DNA of 19,358 nucleotides from SIG603 sp963611165 (GTDB lineage Bacteria; Bacillota; Clostridia; Oscillospirales; Acutalibacteraceae), in NCBI GenBank assembly GCA_963611165.1, contig CAVDQG010000040.1, forward strand, positions 1 through 19,358, read 5' to 3'. The position numbers were made by a program, and so were the translations under genes. Within the stretch, counting starts at the first letter, position 1, and every line of letters starts with the position of its first letter. The notes under the pieces are model-generated. The model did not search any database. It was given only the letters and a program-made list of their open reading frames with translations, and had not been told where the DNA came from. Positions 7,618-15,002 of this stretch are shown in pieces.

Positions 7618-9450
7618 TCAGAATGTCCAAGTGTTCATTTCAATTTGAGCGTTCGGCTCATATAAAATGAAATAATCATTTTCATAAAGCACTGTGTATT
7701 CATAATGACTCATGAAGTCGTTAACCAAGTTTCGTTTTCCTTCATAAGTATTATTCTCCTCAGCGCTCTTAAGCCCTTCGTAATTCCACTCAGCAAATCC
7801 CTTGTAAGGGTTTGTCTTACAAACCAAAACAATGGGTCTTTTTTCTTCCGATGAAGTTCTGCCAACCAAGTCATTTGCAAACTTTTGGTATGTATATGAT
7901 GTACCCGAAACCCAAGGTCTCACATAAGAATCCATTCCGGTAAGATAATAAAAGCCAACTGCGTTACCGACAACCATAAGAGACCTGTCAGAATCATTCA
8001 GTGCATCCAACACACCGTTTACCGCGTCAGCCTCTCTCTGCGTCGTATGTATATACTTTGCTCTGTCGCTTTTGATTGTTGCCGTCAAGGCGCTTCTGTC
8101 TGTGGAATCAAAATTGTTCGTGACACTCAAGAATCTACCGAAGCATACAATCGCCGCAATCATTACCAAGCATGATGTCACCTGCAAGGACTTTGCAGAC
8201 AATTTCTCAAAGGAAAGCCCCTTGATTGACGGAAAATGAATTTTATTTTCGCCGCAAAACAGATTTTTGAACTTATTTCCGACAAACGGCACAAGTATCC
8301 ACAATCCGAGAATTACATGCTTGCTTCTTGCCGCAGAACCCACGACGCAAAGTAATATCAAAGCAATAGACATCATTGCAAGAGTTCCCTCTTCGGCATG
8401 TCTTTTAGTCGGTTTGATTATTCCCTTGAGCATGTAGTAAAGGCAAATCTCCACACACATTCCGTAGAGAAACCAAGAGAACGAGGTTAGCTGAATGAAT
8501 GAGGGTGCTTGTCCGATTTTATAAACAGCTAAATAAAGAACAGGGAGCATCAAAAGTGTATAAAACCCTAAAAGAACGGCTCTCTTTCCCCACTTCTTGC
8601 TTGTCCATTCGCATACAGCGGCAAATCCAACCATGCAGACTGTGAAAGTGAGCGATGCAGCCAAACCACAAAGTGTATCTCTGATAAGATTGCCCATCAT
8701 AGATGACGTGCCGTAAGCCGCACTGCTTGTTCCGCCCAAATCCTTTAAACGGAACACCTCGCCGATGATAGTGTCCATCAAGCCAAAGGCATAAAGGAAC
8801 GCTACAACAGCCACAGCTACGACTGCATAACCGGCAAAAAAAGAAAGGCATCTTTTAACAAGATTTTTTCCGCTCTTATCAACCCAGATATTCCAGTAAA
8901 AAATGCAAAAAACGCAAAGAAGCGTCAGAATACTCGGCATGCGGCAAGTTACCGCTATCGCACCGAAGCATCCTGAGATAAACATTAGATATGCTTTGTT
9001 TTTACTCATCGAAGAGTACATAAAGCACAGCATAGCACAGCAAAGGAACATATTCAGCTGATGATAGTTGAATATGTTAACATATGTGCTTATCGCCAGC
9101 ATCGTGATTGCGGCGCCAAATAATGTGGTTGTTTTTCCGAAACGGTTTTTGAATGTATTGTACACGACAGCACAAGTGAGCCATTCAAGCAGAACTTCAA
9201 GCAAATTCAGTCCCCATAAGCCGAGTCCCGGGAAAAACTTGAGCCAAACTGCGCCGATAAGCGTAGCTAAATAAGTTGTGTATGTACCGTATGACGATAA
9301 CGGTGTGTCATACTGATATAAATAGTATCCTGTGTCAACAAGATCCAATCCCAAATATGAATTGTAAAGCGGCCACACAACTATTGCGGCTAAGCTTATT
9401 ACAGCTAATATATTTTTAATTACTCTTTTTTTAGTTTGCAAAAGCTCCAT
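7618..9450 (-). CDS. Polytopic membrane protein, GT-C-like (third operon gene)
   Basis: A 610-residue protein with roughly eleven to thirteen hydrophobic segments between residues 12 and about 440, then a soluble domain of about 160 residues. After helix 1 the first outer loop contains D36 and D39 in GLDLVDTGYY, followed by further aromatic residues; acidic residues at this site are usual in GT-C enzymes that use lipid-phosphate sugars. No named family signature is recognised. The start ATG overlaps the last base of the preceding stop codon (TAATG), so translation is coupled to the epimerase gene. A role in transferring the exported sugar to an envelope polymer, or in making the acceptor, is inferred from the operon. 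Confidence 0.75.
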   Translation of the reverse strand: MELLQTKKRVIKNILAVISLAAIVVWPLYNSYLGLDLVDTGYYLYQYDTPLSSYGTYTTYLATLIGAVWLKFFPGLGLWGLNLLEVLLEWLTCAVVYNTFKNRFGKTTTLFGAAITMLAISTYVNIFNYHQLNMFLCCAMLCFMYSSMSKNKAYLMFISGCFGAIAVTCRMPSILTLLCVFCIFYWNIWVDKSGKNLVKRCLSFFAGYAVVAVAVVAFLYAFGLMDTIIGEVFRLKDLGGTSSAAYGTSSMMGNLIRDTLCGLAASLTFTVCMVGFAAVCEWTSKKWGKRAVLLGFYTLLMLPVLYLAVYKIGQAPSFIQLTSFSWFLYGMCVEICLYYMLKGIIKPTKRHAEEGTLAMMSIALILLCVVGSAARSKHVILGLWILVPFVGNKFKNLFCGENKIHFPSIKGLSFEKLSAKSLQVTSCLVMIAAIVCFGRFLSVTNNFDSTDRSALTATIKSDRAKYIHTTQREADAVNGVLDALNDSDRSLMVVGNAVGFYYLTGMDSYVRPWVSGTSYTYQKFANDLVGRTSSEEKRPIVLVCKTNPYKGFAEWNYEGLKSAEENNTYEGKRNLVNDFMSHYEYTVLYENDYFILYEPNAQIEMNTWTF

Positions 9451-10346
9451 TATCGATTCTCAAGAATTCCTTTCATATCAGATAATGCACCTTCCAAGGT
9501 ATAATCAGGCTTAAAGTCAAGCTCTTTTTCTGCCAATTCTCCGGACATAAGATAGTGCTCGACAATCTCCTTCTTATCCTCAAGACATATGCATCCTGCT
9601 TTGTTGTCGAAAACCTTGCAGAATGCCTGTGCCAATTCGAGATTTGTTGTAATAAATCCGTTTCCTATATTGAAAACTTCTTTTGTTGTTTCGGATTTAA
9701 GCGCACACATAACAGCCTTTGAGACATCCTTAACATATACATACTCTCTGCCTGCGACGCCCTTGCCGTAAACATTCAGAGCCTGCTGATTAAGACATCT
9801 TTCAAGGAAAATTGAAAGCATATATCCGCCTCTTTCTCCAACTCCAATTACCTGAGCCAAGCGAAGAGACTTGATATTCATAGCATATTTGCGATTATAA
9901 AGATGAGCGAGGCTCTCAATAGTGTGCTTCATCACTCCGTAGTTACTAAGCGGCGAAACTGCCAAACTCTCTTCAAAAGGAAGCGGTAAAGTTGTATCGT
10001 ATACCGCATAAGAAGATATGTTGACTATGTTTTTGATGTTCAAATTTACGCACGCTTTAAATAAATCTTCAGAAACACGAAGATTATCGGTATAATTGAG
10101 AATGCTTTCCTCTGCTTCCTTGGAAGACCTTTTTGCTCCCAAATGCACGACCGCATCACAGCCCTCAAAAGCCTTCTCAAACTCACTCTGATTGTAAGCC
10201 GCCGTCACATATTTCACATTAGGATGAACAAACAAGCCGTCCCCAGCATCTCTCGATGTTACAACAACAAATTCGTGCTCATTAGCGTTTTCTTTTAATA
10301 CATACTGACCGATAAAGCCTGTTCCGCCCGTTAATCCGATTTTCAT
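9450..10346 (-). CDS. NAD-dependent epimerase/dehydratase (extended SDR)
   Basis: A 298-residue extended short-chain dehydrogenase of the nucleotide-sugar epimerase/dehydratase type. The NAD-binding motif TGGTGFIGQY is at residues 6-15. SSYAVY at 111-116 supplies the catalytic serine region, and Y136/K140 (NYGVMK) form the active-site pair. The C-terminal half contains REYVYVKDVSKAV and FNIGNG, as in UDP-glucose 4-epimerase relatives. The substrate cannot be read from sequence: it could epimerise or reduce a nucleotide sugar feeding this pathway. It follows the ATP-grasp gene by 16 bases and overlaps the next gene by one base. It is clearly distinct from RmlB at 2756-3775, lacking the T-D-E dehydratase triad. 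Confidence 0.85.
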   Translation of the reverse strand: MKIGLTGGTGFIGQYVLKENANEHEFVVVTSRDAGDGLFVHPNVKYVTAAYNQSEFEKAFEGCDAVVHLGAKRSSKEAEESILNYTDNLRVSEDLFKACVNLNIKNIVNISSYAVYDTTLPLPFEESLAVSPLSNYGVMKHTIESLAHLYNRKYAMNIKSLRLAQVIGVGERGGYMLSIFLERCLNQQALNVYGKGVAGREYVYVKDVSKAVMCALKSETTKEVFNIGNGFITTNLELAQAFCKVFDNKAGCICLEDKKEIVEHYLMSGELAEKELDFKPDYTLEGALSDMKGILENR

Positions 10347-10362
10347 TAACTTTACCCCTGAC

Positions 10363-11466
10363 TTAATACTCTAAAATCTCGTAGCCGCCTTTTTCCATGT
10401 AACCATTAAGCTTACGGACAATGTCGCCCGTCTGATAATACCAATTAACATACAGTGCGTCTTTTACATCGTAATTGTCACGGTTATAAGCTTTGCCCGG
10501 CTCTTCACACATGAATTTAAGCTTCATGCGCTTATCTGAAAACTCAGGAGAAAATTTTGGCTCTTCACCCTCAAGCAGATACTCCATGGATGCACTGAGG
10601 AGATCGACTCCGCAGAAATGCTTAATCAAATTCCACATATGGCATCCGTCCAGTCGTGGAGTGACCTCCAAAATAATCGGATGAACACCGTCCTCAAGCT
10701 TTATCTGCACATAAAGCGGGCCGTCTGTGATTCCAAGACGATTGGCTACACGCTTTACAAGGTCTTTTGTTTCCTCTACGCTATTTGTATACTGTGTCGG
10801 AAGCAAGTGCTCCTTGATTATACCGCCCGGCAAATCGTCAAATACTATTCTGTCGGAAACCAAAGCAAACTTCATCTCACCCTTTACCATAAAAGCATTT
10901 ACGGAAACCTCCGGGCCGTCTATAAATTTCTCTATGATTACTCTCTTCTGAGTTGAGTATGACATAGATTTTTCAAAATTCTTTTCAATATCGGCTGTGC
11001 TGTCTACCCTGAAACAGCCTCTCTGTCCCTGAGAATCGACAGGCTTCATCATTCCGGGGAACTGATTGTATTTCACCGCTTCACTTAAATCTTCACATAC
11101 GATAAACGGAGCATTTCCCTTAAAATCAGCTCCGAGCTCAAGGCGCATCTTGTGCTTTGCCTGGCAAAGTGCCGCTGTATTCGAGGAAATATAATGCGGT
11201 AAACCTAATTTTTCACTGACTGCCATTACGCTGGGCATTGCCAAATCCGAGCCGACAGAATACACTACATCTATCTGCTCTTTTTCAGCGTATTCGCTTA
11301 TTCCCTCAACATCTTTGATGTCAAGCTGAATAAAATGATCCAAAAGCGGTATTCCGGGATCGGTGTTGGTATAACTGCAACCGTACACGGTGTAACCCTT
11401 TTCTTTACAGTACTTTATGGCGTCAATCTGAGCATTTCCTGCTCCCAAAATCATTATTTTCTTCAC
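10363..11466 (-). CDS. ATP-grasp ligase, first gene of the operon
   Basis: A 367-residue ATP-grasp protein with a PurK/carbamoyl-phosphate-synthase-like layout. An N-terminal Rossmann-like domain (MILGAGNAQ at 5-13) is followed by the ATP-grasp core. K141 in MMKPVDSQGQRG lies over the nucleotide, VIIEKFIDGPEVSVN is at 176-190, and the metal-binding E267 and R271 are in ILEVTPRLDG. Such enzymes join a carboxylate to an amine through an acyl-phosphate. In an operon that makes a 4-amino sugar, an attractive but unproven role is acylation of that amine with an amino acid or similar acid. The start is GTG at 11466, preceded by GGGGGAAG. A promoter and a 24-bp palindrome lie immediately upstream, so this gene leads the transcript. 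Confidence 0.85.
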   Translation of the reverse strand: MKKIMILGAGNAQIDAIKYCKEKGYTVYGCSYTNTDPGIPLLDHFIQLDIKDVEGISEYAEKEQIDVVYSVGSDLAMPSVMAVSEKLGLPHYISSNTAALCQAKHKMRLELGADFKGNAPFIVCEDLSEAVKYNQFPGMMKPVDSQGQRGCFRVDSTADIEKNFEKSMSYSTQKRVIIEKFIDGPEVSVNAFMVKGEMKFALVSDRIVFDDLPGGIIKEHLLPTQYTNSVEETKDLVKRVANRLGITDGPLYVQIKLEDGVHPIILEVTPRLDGCHMWNLIKHFCGVDLLSASMEYLLEGEEPKFSPEFSDKRMKLKFMCEEPGKAYNRDNYDVKDALYVNWYYQTGDIVRKLNGYMEKGGYEILEY

Positions 11467-11489
11467 AGTTTTCTTCCCCCGATATAGGC

Positions 11490-11518
11490 ATTATACTAAT
11501 TTAAGCGGTTTGCAAAAA
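11490..11518 (-). promoter_or_regulatory. Promoter of the envelope sugar operon
   Basis: A perfect TATAAT (11495-11490) on the minus strand lies 24 bases before the GTG start. The -35 position (11518-11513, TTTTTG) matches poorly, which suggests that an activator is needed. A palindrome begins four bases further upstream. Confidence 0.5.
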
Positions 11519-11521
11519 CAC

Positions 11522-11545
11522 AGAATACTATATATATAGTATTCT
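11522..11545. promoter_or_regulatory. 24-bp perfect palindrome next to the operon promoter
   Basis: The half-site AGAATACTATAT is followed directly by its exact reverse complement, with no loop. It sits just upstream of the -35 box, where class I/II activators usually bind. With A+T in the middle and GAATAC/GTATTC at the ends, it looks like an operator for a dimeric regulator. A terminator is unlikely because no T-run follows on either side. Confidence 0.5.
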
Positions 11546-11720
11546 CACTCAAAATTATATTCAATTCTTTGCATTAAACATGTGGCTTCGCATAATAAAC
11601 TATGTTAGATTATACATCTTAAGCCATTATATTTCAATAGTGATATTACAAATTAATTGCAAAATACACAATTCAGGCACACTTTTGTCACAGCGTGTAG
11701 CACAGTGTGCAAAATTCCCG
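11546..11720. other. Gene-free AT-rich stretch between two minus-strand units
   Basis: No coding frame with a ribosome site is seen here on either strand. Together with the promoter and palindrome it makes up most of the 295-base gap between the operon and the kptA gene. Confidence 0.5.
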
Positions 11721-11739
11721 AAAAACGCGAAAGCTTCGC
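11721..11739 (-). terminator. Weak terminator after the kptA gene
   Basis: On the minus strand a 5-bp GCGAA/TTCGC stem with a three-base loop is followed by G and a run of five T. It lies about 25 bases after the kptA stop. The stem is short, so the call is tentative. Confidence 0.4.
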
Positions 11740-11761
11740 AATTTATTCTTATAAATTTTAA

Positions 11762-12295
11762 TTAAGCTTTTTTCAAATATTCAGGCGGAACACTCTTTGT
11801 CAGCCATACGCCGTTCACAGCCTGATAAAACGTAAAACCGTCTGCGCTCATTTTTTCGGTGTCCACTTCATAAACAACAGGTTTTCCGTGACGACCGCCA
11901 ACCTTAACCGCCGTGTCGTAATCACTCGACAGGTGCACATAAAGTCTTGTTTTCGGAATCAAACCGTTTTCATCTATAGATTCGACATACTTTTCACCCG
12001 TGCCGTGCCAAAGCGTTTTAGGCGGAGTCTTCTCTTCAAGCTCCACATCAACGGCAATCGAATGCCCCTGATTTGCACGAATTAAGCTCTTGTCCTCATT
12101 AAAGGAATACCTCTGTTTATTGTCCGTGCGGACAATTTCTTCAAGCATTGCCATATTGAAAGGTCTTGTTTTTGCTATGCCGTCAATCAATTCATCAACC
12201 CTCGCCCAACCGTGCTTATCAAGACTTATACCGATAACCTGCGGCTTGTGTCGCAAAATCAGCGATATAAATCTGCTTGTATCTGTCAAGCTCAT
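11762..12295 (-). CDS. kptA: RNA 2'-phosphotransferase, Tpt1/KptA family
   Basis: A 177-residue enzyme that moves an internal RNA 2'-phosphate to NAD, giving ADP-ribose 1''-2'' cyclic phosphate. The full catalytic set of the family can be read: R15-H16 (LILRHKP), R73 in RANQGHS, and R135 in GGRHGKPVV, with the NAD-site stretch LWHGTG at 95-100. The start MSLTDTSRF at 12295 is chosen because GAGGTGG lies just upstream; the alternative GTG at 12304 lies inside that site. In fungi the enzyme completes tRNA splicing. Bacteria lack that ligation pathway, so its substrate here is unknown. It is a single-gene unit. Confidence 0.93.
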   Translation of the reverse strand: MSLTDTSRFISLILRHKPQVIGISLDKHGWARVDELIDGIAKTRPFNMAMLEEIVRTDNKQRYSFNEDKSLIRANQGHSIAVDVELEEKTPPKTLWHGTGEKYVESIDENGLIPKTRLYVHLSSDYDTAVKVGGRHGKPVVYEVDTEKMSADGFTFYQAVNGVWLTKSVPPEYLKKA

Positions 12296-12370
12296 ATTAT
12301 CCACCTCTGTTCTTATTCACTTAAAAGCAACACACAATTCATTTTATCACGCCATTTCATTTTTCACAAC

Positions 12371-12402
12371 AAAAAAGCTCTGACCTTTTTCGTCAGAGCT
12401 TT
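12371..12402 (-). terminator. Strong terminator of the MATE gene
   Basis: An 11-bp perfect stem (AAAGCTCTGAC with its complement) with a 7-base loop is followed by a T-run on the minus strand. It lies about 40 bases after the MATE stop. Confidence 0.85.
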
Positions 12403-12442
12403 GATTGTTCTTTATTTTTCTCGAGGCGTGTAAAAAGTAAAC

Positions 12443-13786
12443 TTAGGCATTTACGCTTTTTTTCATCATTTTATAATACACGGGAATCAAAAGTGCGTTA
12501 GCGCCTATCCAAGCAAGCGGACTTGCGATGCATACGGACATATAACCTATTAATCCCGAAAGTCCCACTGTTGCGGCAATTCGCATTACAAGCTCGATCA
12601 TACAAGCGGCAAATGGTGTTGTGCCGTTCTGCATGCTCTGGATGGATGTGCGGTATACGGCAAGCAAGCCAAGAATGAAATAGCACGGAGCAATAACCGT
12701 CAGATACATATCCGAGTAGTAATAGATTTCCGTTGTCGGATTTGTAAGGAACAATTTTACTATTGGATGGCGAAGTAACAAAATGCCGATGCACATGATA
12801 AGGTTGAAACTTTCTGTCTGAATAAGGCTCGCACGAACACCCTCTTTGATACGGTCTAATCTGCCTGCGCCAAAATTCTGAGCAACATAGTTTGAAATTG
12901 CCGTCATCATAGCATTATTGACAAGCACAGAAAGCTGATCTGCCTTAGATGCGGCAGTATATCCCGCAACTGCGGCAGTTCCGAGTGAATTTACGACAGT
13001 CTGCATTGCAAGCTGTCCTATGCACATAACGGACATCTGAAATCCCATAGGGAATCCTGTCTTCAAATGCTGGATTGTCGTATCCTTTAGGTCTGTGAAA
13101 TCCTCTTTGCGAAGATGCAGAATCGGGAAATTCTTCAATCCGACAATCAGGCTCAGCACTGCCGATAGGAACTGCGAAAGAATAGTCGCCCATGCCGCAC
13201 CTGCAACTCCCATATGGAACGGCACAATGAACAGAATATCAAGAAAAACATTCAGTATCGACGAGAACACCAAGAAGTAAAGCGGCGTCTTGCTGTCTCC
13301 CAGTGCACGGAGCATATTTGAAATCATGTTGTAGAATACGGTAGCGCCTGTGCCAAGCAAAACTACAAACATATAGTCATATGCTTCATCGGAAATATCG
13401 GAAGGAATCTGCATCCAACGCAAAATCCGGTGAGAGAGCAAACAGCAGATAAGCGTAAGAATTACCGCAAATGCTATGCTCAGAATTGTAGAAACCGCCA
13501 CGCTCTTGCGCATTCCTTTTTCATCCTTAGCGCCGCATTTCTGTCCGAGACAGATGCCGAATCCGCCCGTGAATCCGTTGATAAAGCAGAACACAAAGTA
13601 GATAATAATGTTTGTCGAACCGACTGCCGCCAAGGAATTAGCTCCCAAGGTTTTTCCTACAATAACGGAGTCTGCCAGCGTGTAAAACAGCTGAAACAGG
13701 TTTCCCAGAATTACAGGAATCGCAAATTTTAGCAGTGCCTGAAACGGCTTTCCCGTGGTCAAGTCCACTTCTTTTGATCTTGCCAT
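12443..13786 (-). CDS. MATE family efflux transporter
   Basis: A 447-residue multidrug and toxin extrusion protein with 12 membrane helices, exporting cationic compounds in exchange for Na+ or H+. The N-terminus (LLKFAIPVILGNLFQLFYT, then ADSVIVGKTLG and LAAVGSTN) is the standard MATE start. The repeat of the first half in the second half is visible at GFPMGFQMSVMCIGQLAMQ. Length is typical. Ribosome site AGGAG precedes the ATG. It is transcribed alone and divergently from the AraC-type regulator that begins 97 bases away. That regulator may control it, but nothing in the sequence proves this. Confidence 0.95.
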   Translation of the reverse strand: MARSKEVDLTTGKPFQALLKFAIPVILGNLFQLFYTLADSVIVGKTLGANSLAAVGSTNIIIYFVFCFINGFTGGFGICLGQKCGAKDEKGMRKSVAVSTILSIAFAVILTLICCLLSHRILRWMQIPSDISDEAYDYMFVVLLGTGATVFYNMISNMLRALGDSKTPLYFLVFSSILNVFLDILFIVPFHMGVAGAAWATILSQFLSAVLSLIVGLKNFPILHLRKEDFTDLKDTTIQHLKTGFPMGFQMSVMCIGQLAMQTVVNSLGTAAVAGYTAASKADQLSVLVNNAMMTAISNYVAQNFGAGRLDRIKEGVRASLIQTESFNLIMCIGILLLRHPIVKLFLTNPTTEIYYYSDMYLTVIAPCYFILGLLAVYRTSIQSMQNGTTPFAACMIELVMRIAATVGLSGLIGYMSVCIASPLAWIGANALLIPVYYKMMKKSVNA

Positions 13787-13804
13787 CTTTCTTTACTCCT
13801 ATTC

Positions 13805-13833
13805 TTGCACAAAGCGTGTGCTGATATTATAAT
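13805..13833 (+). promoter_or_regulatory. Promoter of the AraC-type regulator gene
   Basis: TTGCAC (13805-13810), a 17-base spacer and TATAAT (13828-13833) lie on the plus strand, about 50 bases before the start codon. A TATAAT on the minus strand (13831-13826) overlaps it and may serve the divergent MATE gene, though no good -35 box accompanies it. Confidence 0.6.
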
Positions 13834-13882
13834 TAAATTATCATTACTAATTTATAGAACACTCAAATCGGAGAATTATTAA

Positions 13883-14786
13883 ATGNNNNNNNNNNATTCT
13901 GGTGGACGACGCCAACCGTGAAATAAGCGAACACGGAACAGTCGGCTTCCCCATGACCGTAAATCACGATGACCTCTGGACTTTCGAGGGAAAAAGCGTT
14001 CCCATTCACTGGCACAATGACCTTGAAATCAGCGTGCCAAGAGAAGGAGTAGCAATTTATCAGGTTTACGGAAAAACATATACCGTAAAGCCCGGGGATG
14101 TTCTTGTGCTCAACCGTAACGTTCCGCACAGCTGTCATTCTCCGAACAACACTCATGCCCGTTACAGCACCTTTCTTACCCGACCCGATTTCATTTACGG
14201 TGAATTCGGCAGTGACGTTGAGCGAAATTGCTTTCGTCCTTTTCTTCAAAACTCGGCTGTCCCCTGCATTCTGCTTACAGAAGAAAACGAATGTACTAAT
14301 CATCTGATACAAAAATTAAATGAAATCGAGATGCTCTTTGATAATAAGCCATTTTGTTATGAACTGAAAATCAAAGGTCTCCTCTGTGAAGTTTACAGTT
14401 TGATTCTCTGTGAACATCAAAAGGAATTCACAAAATTCATTCCGTCAAATCAGCTTGAGCTTGAAAGATTGGAACAAATGCTCAATTACCTTAATACGCA
14501 TTTTGAGTCTGTAGTCTCTCTGCAAGAACTGGCTGACAAGATTCATCTTTCGAGAGAAGTCTGCTGCCGACTGTTCAAAAAGATGACCGGTAAAACAGTC
14601 ACAGGATACCTTGAAGAATATCGCGTCAACAAAAGTCTCTCGTTGGTACAAAGCAATCAATACTCGATGATTCAAATAGCAGACATAGTCGGTTTTAGCA
14701 GTGCAAGCCGATTTGCCAAGGCTTTCCGCAAGCAGTTCGGTTGCAATCCCGGCGAATACAATTCTTTTAAGCGACAAAATATCTGA
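13883..14786 (+). CDS. AraC family transcriptional regulator with cupin sensor domain
   Basis: An activator-type regulator of about 300 residues. The N-terminal sugar-sensing cupin contains HWHNDLEI and later KPGDVLVLNRNVPHSCHS; the C-terminal AraC domain carries two helix-turn-helix units (VSLQELADKIHLSREVCCRL, then IQIADIVGFSSASRFAKAF). The probable start is the ATG at 13883, which follows GGAGA by about 9 bases. A 10-N gap separates it from the readable frame (ILVDDANREISEHG, from 13896). Ten is not a multiple of three, so the gap length is artificial and only a few codons, or none, are missing. The gene points toward a GH3 beta-glucosidase on the opposite strand and may respond to the same sugars. 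Confidence 0.88.
13886..13895. other. Assembly gap (10 N) in the AraC-type gene
   Basis: The gap falls directly after the presumed ATG. The frame on the right (ATT CTG GTG) would join the ATG if zero or a multiple of three bases were missing, so 10 is a placeholder length. Confidence 0.9.
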
Positions 14787-14978
14787 TTGATTGTTTAATT
14801 GTTATTTATACTCAAAAACAATCTTCTGTCTCTTGCCGCACGGCTAATTTTATTCGAAACCTACCCGAAAGACAATCCCCGTATTGATTTACTTGATACA
14901 GATATTGACTTTTAAATTCATGATTAAAACACCGTCTTTATTCGAATTAACACGGCAGTTCGAAAGTATTACAAAATC
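14787..14978. other. Gene-free stretch between convergent genes
   Basis: About 190 bases between the AraC-type stop and the hairpin of the GH3 gene. No coding frame, RNA gene or strong hairpin is seen. Confidence 0.5.
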
Positions 14979-15002
14979 AAAAATCCCTTTAAGAAAGGAT
15001 TT
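14979..15002 (-). terminator. Terminator overlapping the GH3 stop codon
   Basis: On the minus strand a 9-bp stem (AAATCCTTT with its complement, one G-U pair) and a 4-base loop that contains part of the stop codon are followed by T-rich sequence. It is mostly A+T and modest in strength. Confidence 0.5.

Noticed and set aside
11580..11765. A 61-codon plus-strand frame between kptA and the operon
   Set aside because: No ribosome site, AT-rich composition and no recognisable content.
13863..14312. A 149-codon minus-strand frame across the first gap
   Set aside because: It is antisense to the AraC-type gene, whose cupin and helix-turn-helix motifs are clear.
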